Assembly (NCBI RefSeq): GCF_901709675.1
Contig: NC_051090.1
Location: 9,069,342 to 9,133,341 of the forward strand
Source: Syngnathus acus
Taxonomy: Eukaryota; Chordata; Actinopteri; Syngnathiformes; Syngnathidae
Reading direction: 5' to 3'
DNA length: 64,000 nt
This document shows, piece by piece, positions 1 through 12,524 of this stretch. A program made the position numbers and the translations under genes. The first letter of the stretch is position 1; each line of letters begins with the position of its first letter. The notes under the pieces are model-generated. The model ran no database searches, was not told the DNA's origin, and saw only the letters and a list, made by a program, of their open reading frames with translations.

Positions 1-129
1 TTGACGTTGGCGTAATTTAAAGGCGGAATCCTCAAATCATTAAATCATATCGCTTTTCAGGAAAACGAGGAAACCCCTTCCCAGGCATATTTACCGAGCC
101 ATTAACATTGCATCATCAAAGACAACAAG

Positions 130-412
130 CCATTTTACTCTGTTTAACTTTGTGTCATGACTAAAATTACAAATTGTCTTCACATTTAAAAAAAAAAGAT
201 ATTACTTGCAATTCGTCTTTTTAAAATATTTGAACAGTTTTTACTAGTCTCCGATTTCAAAACTAGTTCTTCATCAATCATAAAGATATCAATCAATCAA
301 TCAATCACTTTGTTTTGTAGCCTATATAGAAGACGTTGACAATCATAATGGCCCTCCAAGGGAAACTATGACTACGATGCAGCCCGTGACAAAGGTTAGT
401 TTGACACCTCTG
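130..412 (-). mobile_element. decayed hAT MITE fragment
   Basis: Read on the minus strand, this repeats the element at 13891-14224. It starts with a degraded terminal repeat (CAGAGGTGTCAAAC), then blocks such as GGAGGGCCATTATGA, CTACAAAACAAA and TGAAGACAATTTG occur in the same order. The distal end (below about 130) no longer matches and no target duplication could be found, so it is an old truncated copy. A short (TGAT)n run at about 288-307 has grown inside it. Family assignment rests on the better-preserved 13.9 kb copy, which has an 8-bp duplication. Confidence 0.7.
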
Positions 413-1980
413 GTTTAGATCGATAAGACATTTGTAAAAATAACCGAACTGACCAATAGGAACAATTTGAGGAATAAATATGGACCAGATTTGGATATAG
501 GGGGTTCGCACCTGACTTTTTGTTTGATATAAATATGATCAATTTATAGTTTTCAGACCATTCACATGAACTGTTATTTGTTATACTGACCTAATCGAGT
601 GCAACACGAAATGCATACTGGTAGGTCTATTGTGGCACCCCTGGGATTGTGTTCGAAACACTTCCGCTTTGTTGGATGTCAACAGCAGAGATCCTTAAGT
701 CAAACTCATGTGATGGCTTTAATTATATTTGATTCAAAGCTTCATCAGCACTCAGAAACGTTCTTGATTTTGTTTTCGACAAACATGTTTTGTTTGATCC
801 GGTGAACCAGTAAACACACTACAGGCTGTTTTCTTATTTTTCTTTTCATTTTGTCATTCACTCCTGCTACTCTGTATGCCCTCACTTAATTCCTCTGGTG
901 ATGACTTGTTTTTGTTTAGTTTTTCCCCAAAGTTCCCCCGCTGTTGCGTCTTTTTTCCATCTGCACCCCCCTTTTTCAATTCATTTTTTTTTTCTGTTTT
1001 GTAGTTGTTTGCTCTTTCATTCTTCACCCCCCATCGGCTTCTCTGCGAGTAGAGGAATGAGAAGCAACAAAACAACATGGCGGTTGCGTTGCACCATCAG
1101 ACCAACTGTGGAGGCCACAAACTAAACACACACAGCTGCATCTTTAAGACATGCCAAAAAGCACACCTACACAATAAAAAGAATACTTAGAGCAAATATG
1201 TGCAGAGCATACAAACAGAAGGGGTGCCAAGAGCAAATAACGGTCCCTTCAATAAACATGTTGCTATGATGGAGAGGTATTCTCATGATCATCAGCATCA
1301 TTACTAGAAAGAGGAAAACCCCAGACAATAATGAGGAGGGAAGAGGGGCCTGGATCAAATGACAACCTGACATTTGAGTCAGAAGCAAACAAATCGATCA
1401 GGATTAAAAGATCCATCTGTCTGTTTACCATGGAAACAGAGAGGCAGGGATTATTTAGAATGGAGGGGAAAGTGAAATGTCGTAAACGGCTCTGATGCAA
1501 AGTTGTATTGATCCATAATGGGATCCCGGTTTGTTTGAATTGTATTGAATAAGTTCTGAGTAGTTGGTTTTGATCTAGGTTTTGGATGCCACTTCATAGT
1601 GTTCCAGTTGTGCTACAAAAATGGCTGTCACAAATTCTAAAGGTCACAATAGTTTTATAGATCTTTTTTTTTATTCTTGTCTATGTACAAGTATTTTTTC
1701 TCATCTTGCGAAAACAGTCAAGATACTTTGTTGACAGAAATTCAGATAGTTAACCTGGGCAGCGTCAGATTATATTAACCTTTTAGGACATTAGCATATG
1801 TGGCGAAGGAGAAAGGGAGGAGAGGAAGAGTTAGCAATGCAGTACTGCCCATGGGTTGAATTAATGAGATTGTACCTATCTGCATGGCTGCACATTTTGA
1901 CTGGGCTTTGGATGAGGACATACAGAGGGAGAATCGAAGATGAAATGAGGAGCGGAGAGGTCAGGGCAAGCAACCAAGGG
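413..1980. other. unique sequence, no gene seen
   Basis: AT-rich DNA with short unrelated open frames on both strands. About 900-1050 is T/C-rich on the + strand, which inflates frames there. I see no splice-bounded exon, promoter or RNA gene. Confidence 0.5.
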
Positions 1981-2040
1981 ACACACACAGTCACACACGC
2001 GCACTCAGGCACACACACACACACACACATGCATACACAA
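1981..2040. repeat. (CA)n microsatellite
   Basis: Imperfect CA repeat, cleanest at about 2009-2029. It explains the HTHTHT and CVCVCV runs in frames on the two strands. Confidence 0.95.
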
Positions 2041-2647
2041 AGCCAAACACACATCTCTGAAAGCCTCTCATAGCCAGCTACCCATTCATAACCTTCAATT
2101 AACCTTCCCTCTGAAGACCGGCGAGCACTCAAGTAGTCTGACTGGGGGCAAGTTACTGAGCAGACTGACTGACGAGCGCTTTACCGATATTTAGCACATG
2201 CATGTGAGTGTTTGTGTGTGTGCTCTCATGCATCTGCTTTCGTTCAACTGAAAATCAATCTTTTCTTTACTAAGTGCCGCCCCCTCCTCTTTTTGTAATC
2301 GACTGAGCCTCACTGAAATTCTCAAGACTGAAAACGTACATTATTTTTATTAGTTTAGCAGAGGAGCTAAATAAGTGGAAGCATGTGCAAAAACTGCCAG
2401 ACAAGAGCAGCCTAGCCTCAGCCCAGTTTCATTTCTATACAGACAAAAGGTATCCTTTTTGATAAATATAGTTTTTTTTTTTAAATTTGTATTTAATATT
2501 TATTCTCTAATATAATTGTTTTTGATCACACTTAAGTTCACAACGGTCGCAGGTGGACTGGAGAAACCAATTCCAGACATTAACTTGGAGACTGGATACG
2601 CAGACTATTATTTCACGTTTCATGTCAATCACCCTGATAGCGTACCA

Positions 2648-2710
2648 TGGCGGCGCGGGTGGTGGTGCAGCTGGCTTGGGTTCGATTCCCGATCAGAGAC
2701 GGTTGTGCAC
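2648..2710 (+). mobile_element. degenerate tRNA-like SINE head
   Basis: GGTGGTGCAGCTGG resembles a pol III A box. After a shortened spacer comes GGGTTCGATTCCC, an almost perfect tRNA B box (GGTTCGANNCC). The layout and wording resemble the head of the SINE at 45082. The downstream body is not recognisable, so this is a fragment and not a tRNA gene. Confidence 0.5.
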
Positions 2711-3072
2711 ACAAGTATGAAGGGTATTCTACTTCTGTTTGAAATATAAAACGCCTCTAAAAGCACCACCTACAAATTTAAATCAAATGTGTGAAGACTG
2801 TTTCTGTTTTATAATGATACTCTAACATTTAAAGCCCCTTTAAAAATCTGCTGATTTAACTTTTTTCTCTGTCATACAGCAGGTGAGGGGTGGTTTATGC
2901 TTCATTTTGAGACTTCTGCGGTTTTAAATGAATATTATATTTTCTAAAGCAAGGTGAGGGCAGGTTTGTGGGTATGTATAAAAAAGGTGATTGAATGCAA
3001 TTGTGGATAGTTCCTTCAGAAAGAAAATACTTTAATCTGGCTGTCCTTTTCTTATTCCCTCCATGCCCAAAA
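2711..3072. other. unique sequence, no gene seen
   Basis: AT-rich stretch between the SINE head and the following GT repeat. Nothing recognisable. Confidence 0.45.
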
Positions 3073-3116
3073 TGTGTGTGTGTGTGCGTGTGTGTGTGTG
3101 TGTGCGCACGCACACG
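3073..3116. repeat. (TG)n microsatellite with alternating CG end
   Basis: TG repeats run into a GCGCACGCACACG segment, giving an uninterrupted alternating purine-pyrimidine tract of about 44 bp. Confidence 0.95.
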
Positions 3117-3915
3117 TGCAGCTGCTCAAAGGGAGGTCTGAATTGGAGCTGATGAGGCCCCTATAAACATGAACATCTGTGAGAGGCTATTCATACTGTA
3201 CAAATACGATTGGGTGTAGAGCACTGTGTCTGTGTTCTCAAATTTGGGAGAACCACACCCCACTCTGAATAGCCCCTTTCATACAAGCATTGCCAAACTG
3301 AACTGGACATTACCCAGAAAAGCTGCGTTAGACCACAAATGTCTGAATCAGTCAGTTCAAACACTGGAGAGATTTAACTCCTTAACAAGCTGTTGTGCAG
3401 CGTCAGCACAATGTAAAGTGGTTACATATCTGATGTTGATGTTCAAAAGCATCTTGACTTTAATGTGGACCGTTAAAATGATTCCCACAGACACACTCTG
3501 GAATTTTAGGCGACAGTTGTTATCCACTGTAAAGAATACTATATTTTCCTTGCACTGGTCAAAAAAGTGTATTATAAATAGAGACGGCACTGAGGCTTGA
3601 GCATGCATGAGTAAAAATAGACATGTGACAGATGGTGCAAACATGACATGTTTAACATTCAATGGAATTTTGGGAAAGAACAACAGGGATAAATAAGTCT
3701 GCTAAGTCAGTTGTGACTAAATAGTCATTAGTGAATAAACTCATCACTGTGAATATGTTGCAGTTTAACTCGTAACTTGGCGGCCTATTGATATATTGTG
3801 TTATTGGAACCTGTTTCAGTTGTGATGGTTTAATGCCTTAATGTCTTCATGTGTTGCATGGTCACGAAAGCTGAGAATTTGCGCTGTCACTGCTGAATAG
3901 CTGATACAGAGATAA
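3117..3915. other. unique sequence, no gene seen
   Basis: Contains an open frame of 124 codons on the + strand (3226-3600) with no recognisable domain, no biased codon use and no splice framework. I regard it as chance. Confidence 0.45.
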
Positions 3916-3917
3916 AT

Positions 3918-4022
3918 TCCTGATAATAAATGAATTAATATACGTACATATTAATAATAAATTCCTACAATAGTCACGATAATAAATTAATATATATATT
4001 AATAATAAATTCCTACAATAGT
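3918..4022. repeat. imperfect 50-bp tandem duplication
   Basis: Two adjacent copies (about 3921-3974 and 3977-4022) share GATAATAAAT, a TATTAATAATAAATT block and the ending CCTACAATAGT. The second is shorter within the TATATA part. Simple local duplication in AT-rich DNA. Confidence 0.8.
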
Positions 4023-7000
4023 CGCTCCGTTCGAACTTTGGGGAAAACAAATAACAAAACGTATTCATTTCATTGAATGCATTTTAAAAAGTGCAATTAA
4101 GATTCGATTCTTATTAACACTTACAACAGGCTGACCTCTGCTTTTATTAATTCATTATCAATTTGAGTTGAGATCAAAAGGGAGCGATGTTCCTCCATGT
4201 TCGATAACAAATTACCTTGAACTCTATAAAAATTAGAGCCTTGCAATGGTCCATATTGTTTTGCATTTTCCTCTCAGCAATGTGTACGTTAAGCCTAGCC
4301 AACAAGCAAAGCACAGCATTTGTACATGCTACAAATTGTTGGGTTTGAAAAGCATGTTCCACTCATGAAAACCTTGCTGAGCGTTGGCGTCTGTAGATTC
4401 AACATGGAGTCAAAAGACAGAATTCTGTGCCATTCAGATGAGCACTGTTTTGTTGACCGTATTCAAATTGTATTCATGTTGCCATTTTTCCAGTTGAGTA
4501 CCATGAAAGAGAGAGCGATGAGGGAAAGTAAAGAGCGAGCCTCGTGGACTCTATTCCAGGAATGTGGAGAGAAAAATAAGCCGTGGAGGAAAAAAAACCC
4601 AGACTAGAATGGGAAGGAAGGAAAATCAATACCTTAGTTTAAAGAGAAGCCTGCTCTAAAGGTACAATTATGCTAAATAGCTTTGTTTATGCTGTATAGT
4701 GGCCCACAATAATTTTGCAACTTGAAGTTTGGAGCCAAATTAAAACATCATGACTCAAGGGGATAAAAAAACTAAAAACAAATTTATCTGGAATTTGCAA
4801 AGCCCAACTGACATTTTTGACATTTTTGTGTGAACCAAAGATGACATTAAGGAACACAGAGGCCTCTTTGTTAAATTTGTTTTTCTCTGCCCAGCCAGTA
4901 AAGCTGTTACAAAATAATACAGTATAATGTTGTTTGTCTCTGGCAGCCGTTGCTTTCATTCACATGCTTTTACATCTAAAAGCACAAGTGCTTTACTTGT
5001 GCCGGGATTTTTTTCCCTCCTGCATATTTAGACGGTTGATTAGATTTATCATATCACATGTTGATATAACTTTGCAATTATGCATAGTACAGAGTTCATG
5101 TTTCAAGCGAAACTATCTAGTTATTTTTGATTGAAATAAGCGGTTCAAATAATGAAAAACAGCATTTCATGTTGGCCACAGTAACAACTCAAAAGAATTC
5201 TGTGCTCATCCAAATTTGTTGTGCATATGGGTCAGATATTGCATTACTTCAAGGCATGATGCAAAATGTGTTAAAGGGGAATCAAGCCAAACATAAAGCG
5301 AAGAAACTTTACGTGCTAGCATGAGTCAAAATTTCATCCTCGAATTATTATTGTGTTTGCTGAATAAGAATTAATAGAATAATTAGTCAACGTCGCTCAC
5401 AGACCTTCACCGCTCTGAGATACGGGTTTGAGGCTTTCTGAACATTTCACAGGATTTGCTTCTTACGTCTGTCTCACTTGGTCTTTTCAGCAGTAATAAA
5501 TGGACTGAAGTCACGTATTGATCAAACCAATGGGTCCTCCCTTGGGTAATTTCTACAACGTACAATCTCTCTTGGTCATAAATCATTTTACTGTGCAATC
5601 TAAGATGACATGAGAGGGTTTTTAGGTGACAGTCCTTGGATGTAAGTAAGAATGCATTCTCAAAACTCTGTGATCTACAATGTGAATTTCCAAACTATAT
5701 TACACTTTTGAGTACGACTTAAAAAGGTTACAATGGCAATTTTTCTCGCAAAACGACAAGAAAGGAGTCAAATCGCTGTAGTGGCACAGCATGTCAAACG
5801 AAAGCTGCTCTGACGATTGCTGACAGGGATGCAGAAAACAAAGTTACCATCAAAAAGTGTCATGCACATTCTTGTGGAATGCCAGGTGATGAGCTCAGTG
5901 CCATAAAAAAAAGAAATCCGAGGAGAATATGATTCACTTAGGTGTCAACAGAGAAGAATACACAATGACACAATGCAAGAAAATAAATATAGATGATCCC
6001 AGCACGAAAATATGAATCATACTGCGCAGTTACCAAGTTGGAAGTTTACGAAAAAAGAAACAGGCTATTAGATTTCAAAGCAACCTTTAAATCAGGTGCG
6101 AGGAAGAAGTTTAGTCTTAAACTTCATCTGCACATAGCACCTCAGATCACCTGTCAGCTCTAAGAGCCGAGGCCTTTTTCATCTGTTGCCTTTGGCCTAT
6201 TTCAAGCCCCAACAGAGGTCATCGACAGGCAGCAACTGCAACCAAGACAATATGACGTTTGAGGGTAATCCCACAAAAGAAATCCATGAGATTATTCAAA
6301 GAACAATTCATGCAGCTGCAGAGCTTTTCACTATATTATTACATCAAGGGAGGCAGTCTAAGATAGTGAAGGAAAGTCCGGCCATTTTTCTTTAATGTCT
6401 TCTCGGAACAGAACAGCTCTAAGCTAAATCTAATCACAATAGAAACGCACAGGACAATGAGTAAAGTGACTTCATTATACTGATGTCTAGATAAGAAATG
6501 TGAGCAACAGCCCCGAAACCCAAAGAACTGAAAATAGCTTGAGAGTATTAAAATTGAGAGGGTGCAGAAATGTTGATGGGCTATATTTGATAGCTTGACA
6601 GAAACTCACTCCATTGACTGAAACCTTTTTTCTACCTGACTTGATTCCTTTAATAGCTTGTTTAAAACAGAATTTAATGCTAATAAGCTGCTTTTCGCTG
6701 GCATTAAATGACACGAAGCGCACATATTTTTCTCCAGAAACATCGTAGACGGTTTTGAGCTCACGCCAGCAGGTCAAGCGTATGCAGTCGCCTTGTCTAA
6801 TAGCCTACACCAACTCAGATCAAGCGTGATCACAAACTCAGTGAAAATATTTCACTCACTCAAAGTCAAAGTGCAAATTGGTTGTGTGAAGGGGCTTTAC
6901 TCTGTAACACATTAAGATGCAGGTAGGCAATGATTTGAACTCTTGAACGCATCTTAAGTGCTTCAGATACAATCTGCAGCGTCAAAAAATGTAAATCTCC

Positions 7001-10000
7001 ATTGTGCCTTTTGGGCTTGCTGAAGGTCAGCATCTCCTGCTGTCTGTTATTTGAGAGTCAATTACAGTGTTGTTTAGCCATGAGATAAAAAGAAGTTATG
7101 AAGACTTTGAGGTCAAAGTCACCTTCAGAACAGGACTTGTTGTCTATGATGAGGTGGCCAAACAGGAGAATGTGGTGGCTTCAGCAGAAGGAAGGACTGT
7201 GCAGTAGAGTACGTTGATGGAACTTTTGTCTCTTGAGCCTCTTCTCTGGAATGCAACACAAGTCTCCATTGTTCAACAGAGGAATGCATCAGGCTCACAA
7301 GAACATCATAAATAATTGCCACTGAAAATGATGTAATAGTCAAACTATTACAGATGGTACACTTAATATGTGTGAGTGCCTTCATAAACACTAGGCCAAT
7401 GTTAACAAACTTGCAAATTTCTGGTATGTTTGACCTTATTAAAAAAATATGATGCCTTATTGTTTTATGAAAAGCTGTCCAATAATTCCATGTAAAATGC
7501 AGGTCTTTAACCATAAACTATAAAAGTCAAAGTTATCAAACCATGACCCCACACACTGCTGACCATGTCTGGAGTTCATCTCATTGACAAAACAAAGGCC
7601 ACCAACTAGCAGGGAGCCTCATCTGCAAGCGGACTTGAGTGGATATACGATCAGCCATACAGGTCCTGCAAGATGTCAGCAGTAGAAAAGTACACAACTG
7701 TAAACACAATCATCTTGGATTACAGTTTGGTCCTGAGTGTGTTTTCCTAAACTTTTTATGTTCTGTAAATTCTACTCAAATAAGAGAAGGGAAAGTCGGT
7801 TGTGGCTGGCTTTGTAAGGAAATATCAAGATTCACAGACAGACTGAGACCTAAGTTTGCTCGACTCGATAGGAACTGCTTAAGGCAATGCTATTTTTAAA
7901 AATAATATGCTTCCAGCATATTTTGCCCTTTATATACTTTTCGCCTTATTGCATCCACAGCATCTCCACTTCCAACACTCACTATATTTTTCAGAACATT
8001 TCAACAGTAAGATCATGTCTTCCATTTTTTTCCCCCAGAAAAGTCACAGTTGACATTGCAGCAAATTTAGTTCTCACTCCTCCTATGTTCATTCACACAC
8101 AATAATGCCCAAGACAGATACTGTTTAATATTCAGATCTCATATAACACAGATTCTACAATATATCAAATATGGAGATGCTTTTATTCTCTCACTTCATT
8201 CAATCTTGACTGTCCCATGTAGCCATGTAAGTCTCCCAAAGGCGTCAGACCCAACAAGACCCAACTGTGATTTACAATAGACGAAGACACTTCATTATTA
8301 ACTGGATAGGCTCAGCCTGGAGGCCAGACCATTACCTTCACACAGGGGTACATGCCATAGGCAGCTGTTGGTCTCTCGGTGTGGTAAAACGGCACATTGT
8401 AAAAGTGATAGATAGGGTGTGTACTTGTAAGCTTTGGGCACTCTCAGAGTCCAGAGTATTTCCAAATATACTGGCTTTGGAGAAGACCAACACAATAGCC
8501 CAAAACTCTTTATTTAGTGTGAGAAATGCACACACGCTGCAAATGATAAATCTTTTGTTAAGAAGAAAGTATTTATCAAGTAATTTATGACCACCTATGG
8601 TATTTGCACCACAGTATAACATACAAATGGCAGAAGGAAGCTAATTTCTCGATAAGGACTGTGGGGAGAATTTTCCAGACTGTGTGAACACTATAATATC
8701 GTTAATGCTATCACCGTCCAATTGAAACACAAACACATCCGGTAATAAGCTAACAAGATAACTTTATGTGTGGGATTGAGTGGCAAAATAAATGATCTTG
8801 TTTGAATTGAAGAGTGGGTTTTAGCCTGGCCAGTTGGGTGCATCAAATACCCTCCCAGCCCTGGCACAGGCCTCACCAGTGGCAGCTGGAAAGTGGGGCT
8901 ATGGCCCTTTTGGTGATTGCAAAATTGGGAGCACCCCTGACAGTTTGGCTGTAGTTAAAAAAAAAATACATTAAACCCAATCTGCTCCCTTCTATTTTGC
9001 CCTTATGGTGCGTCCCACGAGGGCACTAGTTCAAATGCATTAGTGCTTCTTTTATCTCCGTGAAAATGGGGACCCTCTGTTCAATGTCCTCCCCCTGATT
9101 TTCAGCTAAAAACTCAGTCTCCCTAATTTCACTGTTCTCCATTATTTCTCTTCCTGCATTACACTCATCCAAGGCCAAAAGAAATAAGAGGCCACCTCCA
9201 TTCATAAGATTTACTTTGGTCTTCTACGCCCATGTTGCAAAATAATATTTGTCAACGCATGTGCGTGTGTGATCATGGTAGCTTTAAAATAAAAATTATG
9301 ATACCCAACAGCATCATTGTCTTGCTTCAAATGCATACAAGTTATCAATCATTATTATTAACCATCCTATTGTTTCATTACACTAATTGGTTATGTCAAC
9401 ATTGTTTTTCTCAACACAATCAGTCCATATATCAATGCCCAACTCTACAAATCCATTTATTAATTAGGACATCTGAGGCCATAATGCTGATGATTTAACT
9501 AGGTTGCAGCGAGGGGCTTGATTTGATTGAGCCCATAATAATCCTGTGAACATGTTCCTGAAAAGAGTTTCTGGGACAACTCAGTGGTTCTGTCTATTGA
9601 CCGTCTGATTAAACATATCCACAGCCAAACCAGGACAAAGTTGCTGAATAATTATCATTGCCAATTCCGCTGCCAAAATCTAACACAACCTTTTAAGAGC
9701 AAGAGAAAGCGCTTTGCTAAGTATGACACAATACAAGTCTTGCAGAATGGCTTTATTTTTCCACTAAATTAAAATTCAAACAGATGAATGCAAGCAGGGA
9801 TGTGGTGCCCCTCTCTCTCTGGTGGTGAATATATGTCCGCAAATCTCTCTTTCCCATAGTTGCCATTATTTTATTCAGCTTCTGTCAGTGTCACACGCTG
9901 TTTGGATTTTATAATCTCAAAAAAAAAGAGTCCAATTTCACTATTGAGAATTTTGAGAACACCCTAATAGGTGTATTTTTTACCACTTACGTATCTGCCA

Positions 10001-10420
10001 TTACACTATTAGCCAGCAGGGTAGCAACAAGTTATATAATGTGTGCAAATTATTTGGGTTCAGAGCACAGTGTCTTATTCAAGACACAATAAAGGAAAAA
10101 AAATCACAAACTCAGTAGACCATAGACAATCTTAAATCCATCTGTCTTGAATGGAAAAAAAAATATGACTCACTAGGTAGGTAATATAAATACTACAGGG
10201 TGGCAGGAGTGCAGATGACCAAGTGGATGTCAAATGCAAAACACAGTGAGTCTATCAGAGCAAGACTATCGATGTAGTTCATCCCAGGCCCGCTTGGCCT
10301 CGATAACAAATATAAAATATACACCCTGTATTTACCAAAACGCAACGGGTTCCGAGCTGGAGCACGTATCACGTTACGACATACATTAGAAGTTTGGTGG
10401 CACCCAGACAATTTAGCGTT
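4023..10420. other. long unique stretch, no gene seen
   Basis: About 6.4 kb of AT-rich DNA. The longest frames are 129 codons (minus, 7125-7514) and 107 codons (plus, 8267-8590). Neither has a recognisable domain. No clear transposon end, RNA gene or CpG island was found. Intron-like or intergenic. Confidence 0.5.
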
Positions 10421-10726
10421 TTCCATGAAAACTAACATAATTGCACAAGGGTTTAAATGTTTTCTAATCATCCATTAGCCTTCTAACACAATTAGCAAAT
10501 ACAATGGACTATTAGAACACTGGAGGGATGGTTGCTGGGAATGGGCCTTTATACGCCTATGCATTAAAAAACAGACGTTTGCAGCGAGAATAGTCATTTA
10601 CCATATTAACAATGTATAGACTGTATTCTCGATTAGTTTCATGATATCGTCATAGTAAAAATAGTGATTTTATTTAAAAAACAAGGACATTTCTAAGTGA
10701 CCCCAAACCTTTGAACAGTCGTGCAT
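10421..10726 (+). mobile_element. Tc1-like transposon 3' remnant
   Basis: The stretch from about 10421 keeps the order of the post-transposase region of fish Tc1-like elements: TTTTCTAATCATCCATTAGC, then ATTAGAACACTGGAG, GTTGCTGG..ATGGGCCT, AATAGTCATTTACCA and CAATGTATAGA. It ends in an inverted-repeat tip, TCTAAGTGACCCCAAACC, TTTGAACAGTCGTG, that matches the usual Tc1 tip (GGGGTCACTTAGAAA on the other strand) with small changes. No transposase frame and no matching left tip remain, so it is a dead 3' part. Identification is from memory of the family. Confidence 0.75.
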
Positions 10727-10729
10727 ATT

Positions 10730-11540
10730 TGTGCCAGAAAATGGTTGTGACAGAATCGCAAAGATGTATCTGACGTTTTTTTCTGACATATTTACAAATA
10801 GTCGTTTTTCCACTCGTCTTCTCAGCATGACAATAGAAAAGAACAAGCTAACGGTTCACCTTGCAACAAAGGTAAATACTAAGAGTCAACTCTGTTTCCT
10901 GTCAGTTGCAAAAGAGTGGATAATTCCCGTCACCATTTACATACAAATGTCACCTTTTCTCTTTGCAAGCACAGAGAAGGTTTTTATGCGCTCGACCGCG
11001 ATACGCTTCAGAAACATTTTCTTCCCGGCTATGAGATGCGCGGTGAAAAAGTGAGAGGATCTTCAATGCAATTTCCCTCTGGTGGATTTTCTCCATCTTC
11101 TCGCTTTTATGCACCACTGGTCCACTGTAATTTGTGCATCCAGACTAAAGCATGTAGGCTTTGTTTTCATTTCACTGAAAGATGAAGCAGTGAACTGTTT
11201 GAAAAGGGGGCTCGGGCTACGGAAGTTGTAATTACTGACGAGGCTTCATGATTGGGATTTTCAACGTGTGGCGTTGTGTTATTGTGGGAATTTATTCATA
11301 TACATACAGAGAGGGTTGCATATGCAGTACACCGAAAACAGCGTGGGAACAAGCATCATGACTGAAATGCTGGGATCTGCATACAATTCAATCCTGGCCA
11401 TGTTCCACAGGCAGCCATTTCTGTTAAGTGGCCCACATACTGAACGCCCGCCATCTTTCATAAACTGGGACGCGTATCCCCTGATGCATAGGTATGAACA
11501 ATCAGCCTGACAGGCAGGTAGTTGCTCCTCCTTAACCCCG
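10730..11540. other. unique sequence, no gene seen
   Basis: Ordinary AT-rich sequence with overlapping frames of 80-107 codons lacking domain signals. A few CpGs around 10990-11050 do not form an island. Confidence 0.4.
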
Positions 11541-11910
11541 GCGAGTGCTGAGTGATGCATCCCTCAACTCCTTCCAATCTCCTTCTCTTCCTTGTTCGAC
11601 TCCTCTCCTCAGCCTCCATTCTCTGGCTCAGCCACTGCCCATGGGTGTCCTCTCGTTTTCTCTCACCCTCCCGGAGGCGAATGTTGAGTTGCTTGCAGTG
11701 CACGCACGCACACACACATGCACTTACACTTCTACCCATCAATTATCTGCCCACTCTTTTTGGGGGGATACTCCACTTCCCTTTCTGTACACAACAACTC
11801 CCCCCCTCAGCCTGCACACACATGTTCTTTGTTGTCCCCATCACTCACCCCCCACCCTTAGGGCAGCTGAGTGCCCCCACCCAAACACACATAGTGCCAG
11901 ATGTCCCTAA
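11541..11910. repeat. pyrimidine-rich low-complexity tract
   Basis: The + strand is strongly C/T-rich, with CTCC, CTTC and CACACA runs. This opens long frames in several phases (121 and 126 codons +, 94 codons -). Such multi-phase openness comes from composition, not coding. Confidence 0.7.
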
Positions 11911-12132
11911 AGTTGGGGCTGCGCAAAATTAACAACAGGAACAATAGAAATGAGAGGATTATTGAATGTTTTGTAGCCACTCTCATTTCCAAGCTTTTTA
12001 AGACCATGTAACAATCTGTACAAAACTATCAAAGCATTATATAGAGCACCAAAATATAAGACAACCATCAGGAAGCATTATTTGCTGTTGGGACATGGAA
12101 AACACTTCTCACCATTTCCACCTAACGGACCC

Positions 12133-12520
12133 TACGGAAGAGGATTAGGGCCAGTGAAGAAGAAAAAAATAAGGGGGGTGACAGGATTCGGACTTTTTTT
12201 TCTCAGAATTCTAACTTTAAAATGAGAATTCTCACTATTTAAATCAGCGTTCTGAGAAAAAAAGTCAGAATTCAAGTCGGAAAGTGGAAATTCTCACTTT
12301 AAAGTCAGAAAGTGGGAGTTCTCACTTTAAAGTCAGAAAGTGGGAATTCTCACTTTAAAGTCAGAATTCTGACTTTTTTTCTCAGAACTGACTTTAAAGT
12401 CAGAATCAGACTTTTTTTCTCAGAACTGACTTTAAAGTCAGAATTCTGAGGGAAAAAAAGTCAAAATCCTGTCACCCCCCACTTTTTTTTCTTTTTCACT
12501 GGTCCTAATCCTCTTCCGTA
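12133..12520. mobile_element. 388-bp foldback element with long TIRs
   Basis: The two ends are inverted repeats of about 80 bp. The left begins TACGGAAGAGGATTAGGGCC; the right end on the minus strand begins TACGGAAGAGGATTAGGACC. Both continue through CAGTGAA, poly-A, GGGGGGTGACAGGATT and GACTTTTTTTCTCAGAATTCT. The middle is an array of AAAGTCAGAA..TTCTCACTTT units, themselves nearly palindromic. The element can fold into one long hairpin. It encodes nothing. No clean target duplication is readable (the flanks share only ACCTAAC and GACC), so the superfamily is uncertain. Confidence 0.85.
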
Positions 12521-12524
12521 CAGA

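Noticed and set aside
2648-2710. Possible tRNA gene
   Set aside because: The B box is good but the spacing and arms do not fold as a tRNA; the sequence fits a SINE head.
11545-11932. 121- and 126-codon plus frames
   Set aside because: Several phases are open at once because of C/T-rich composition; no domain.
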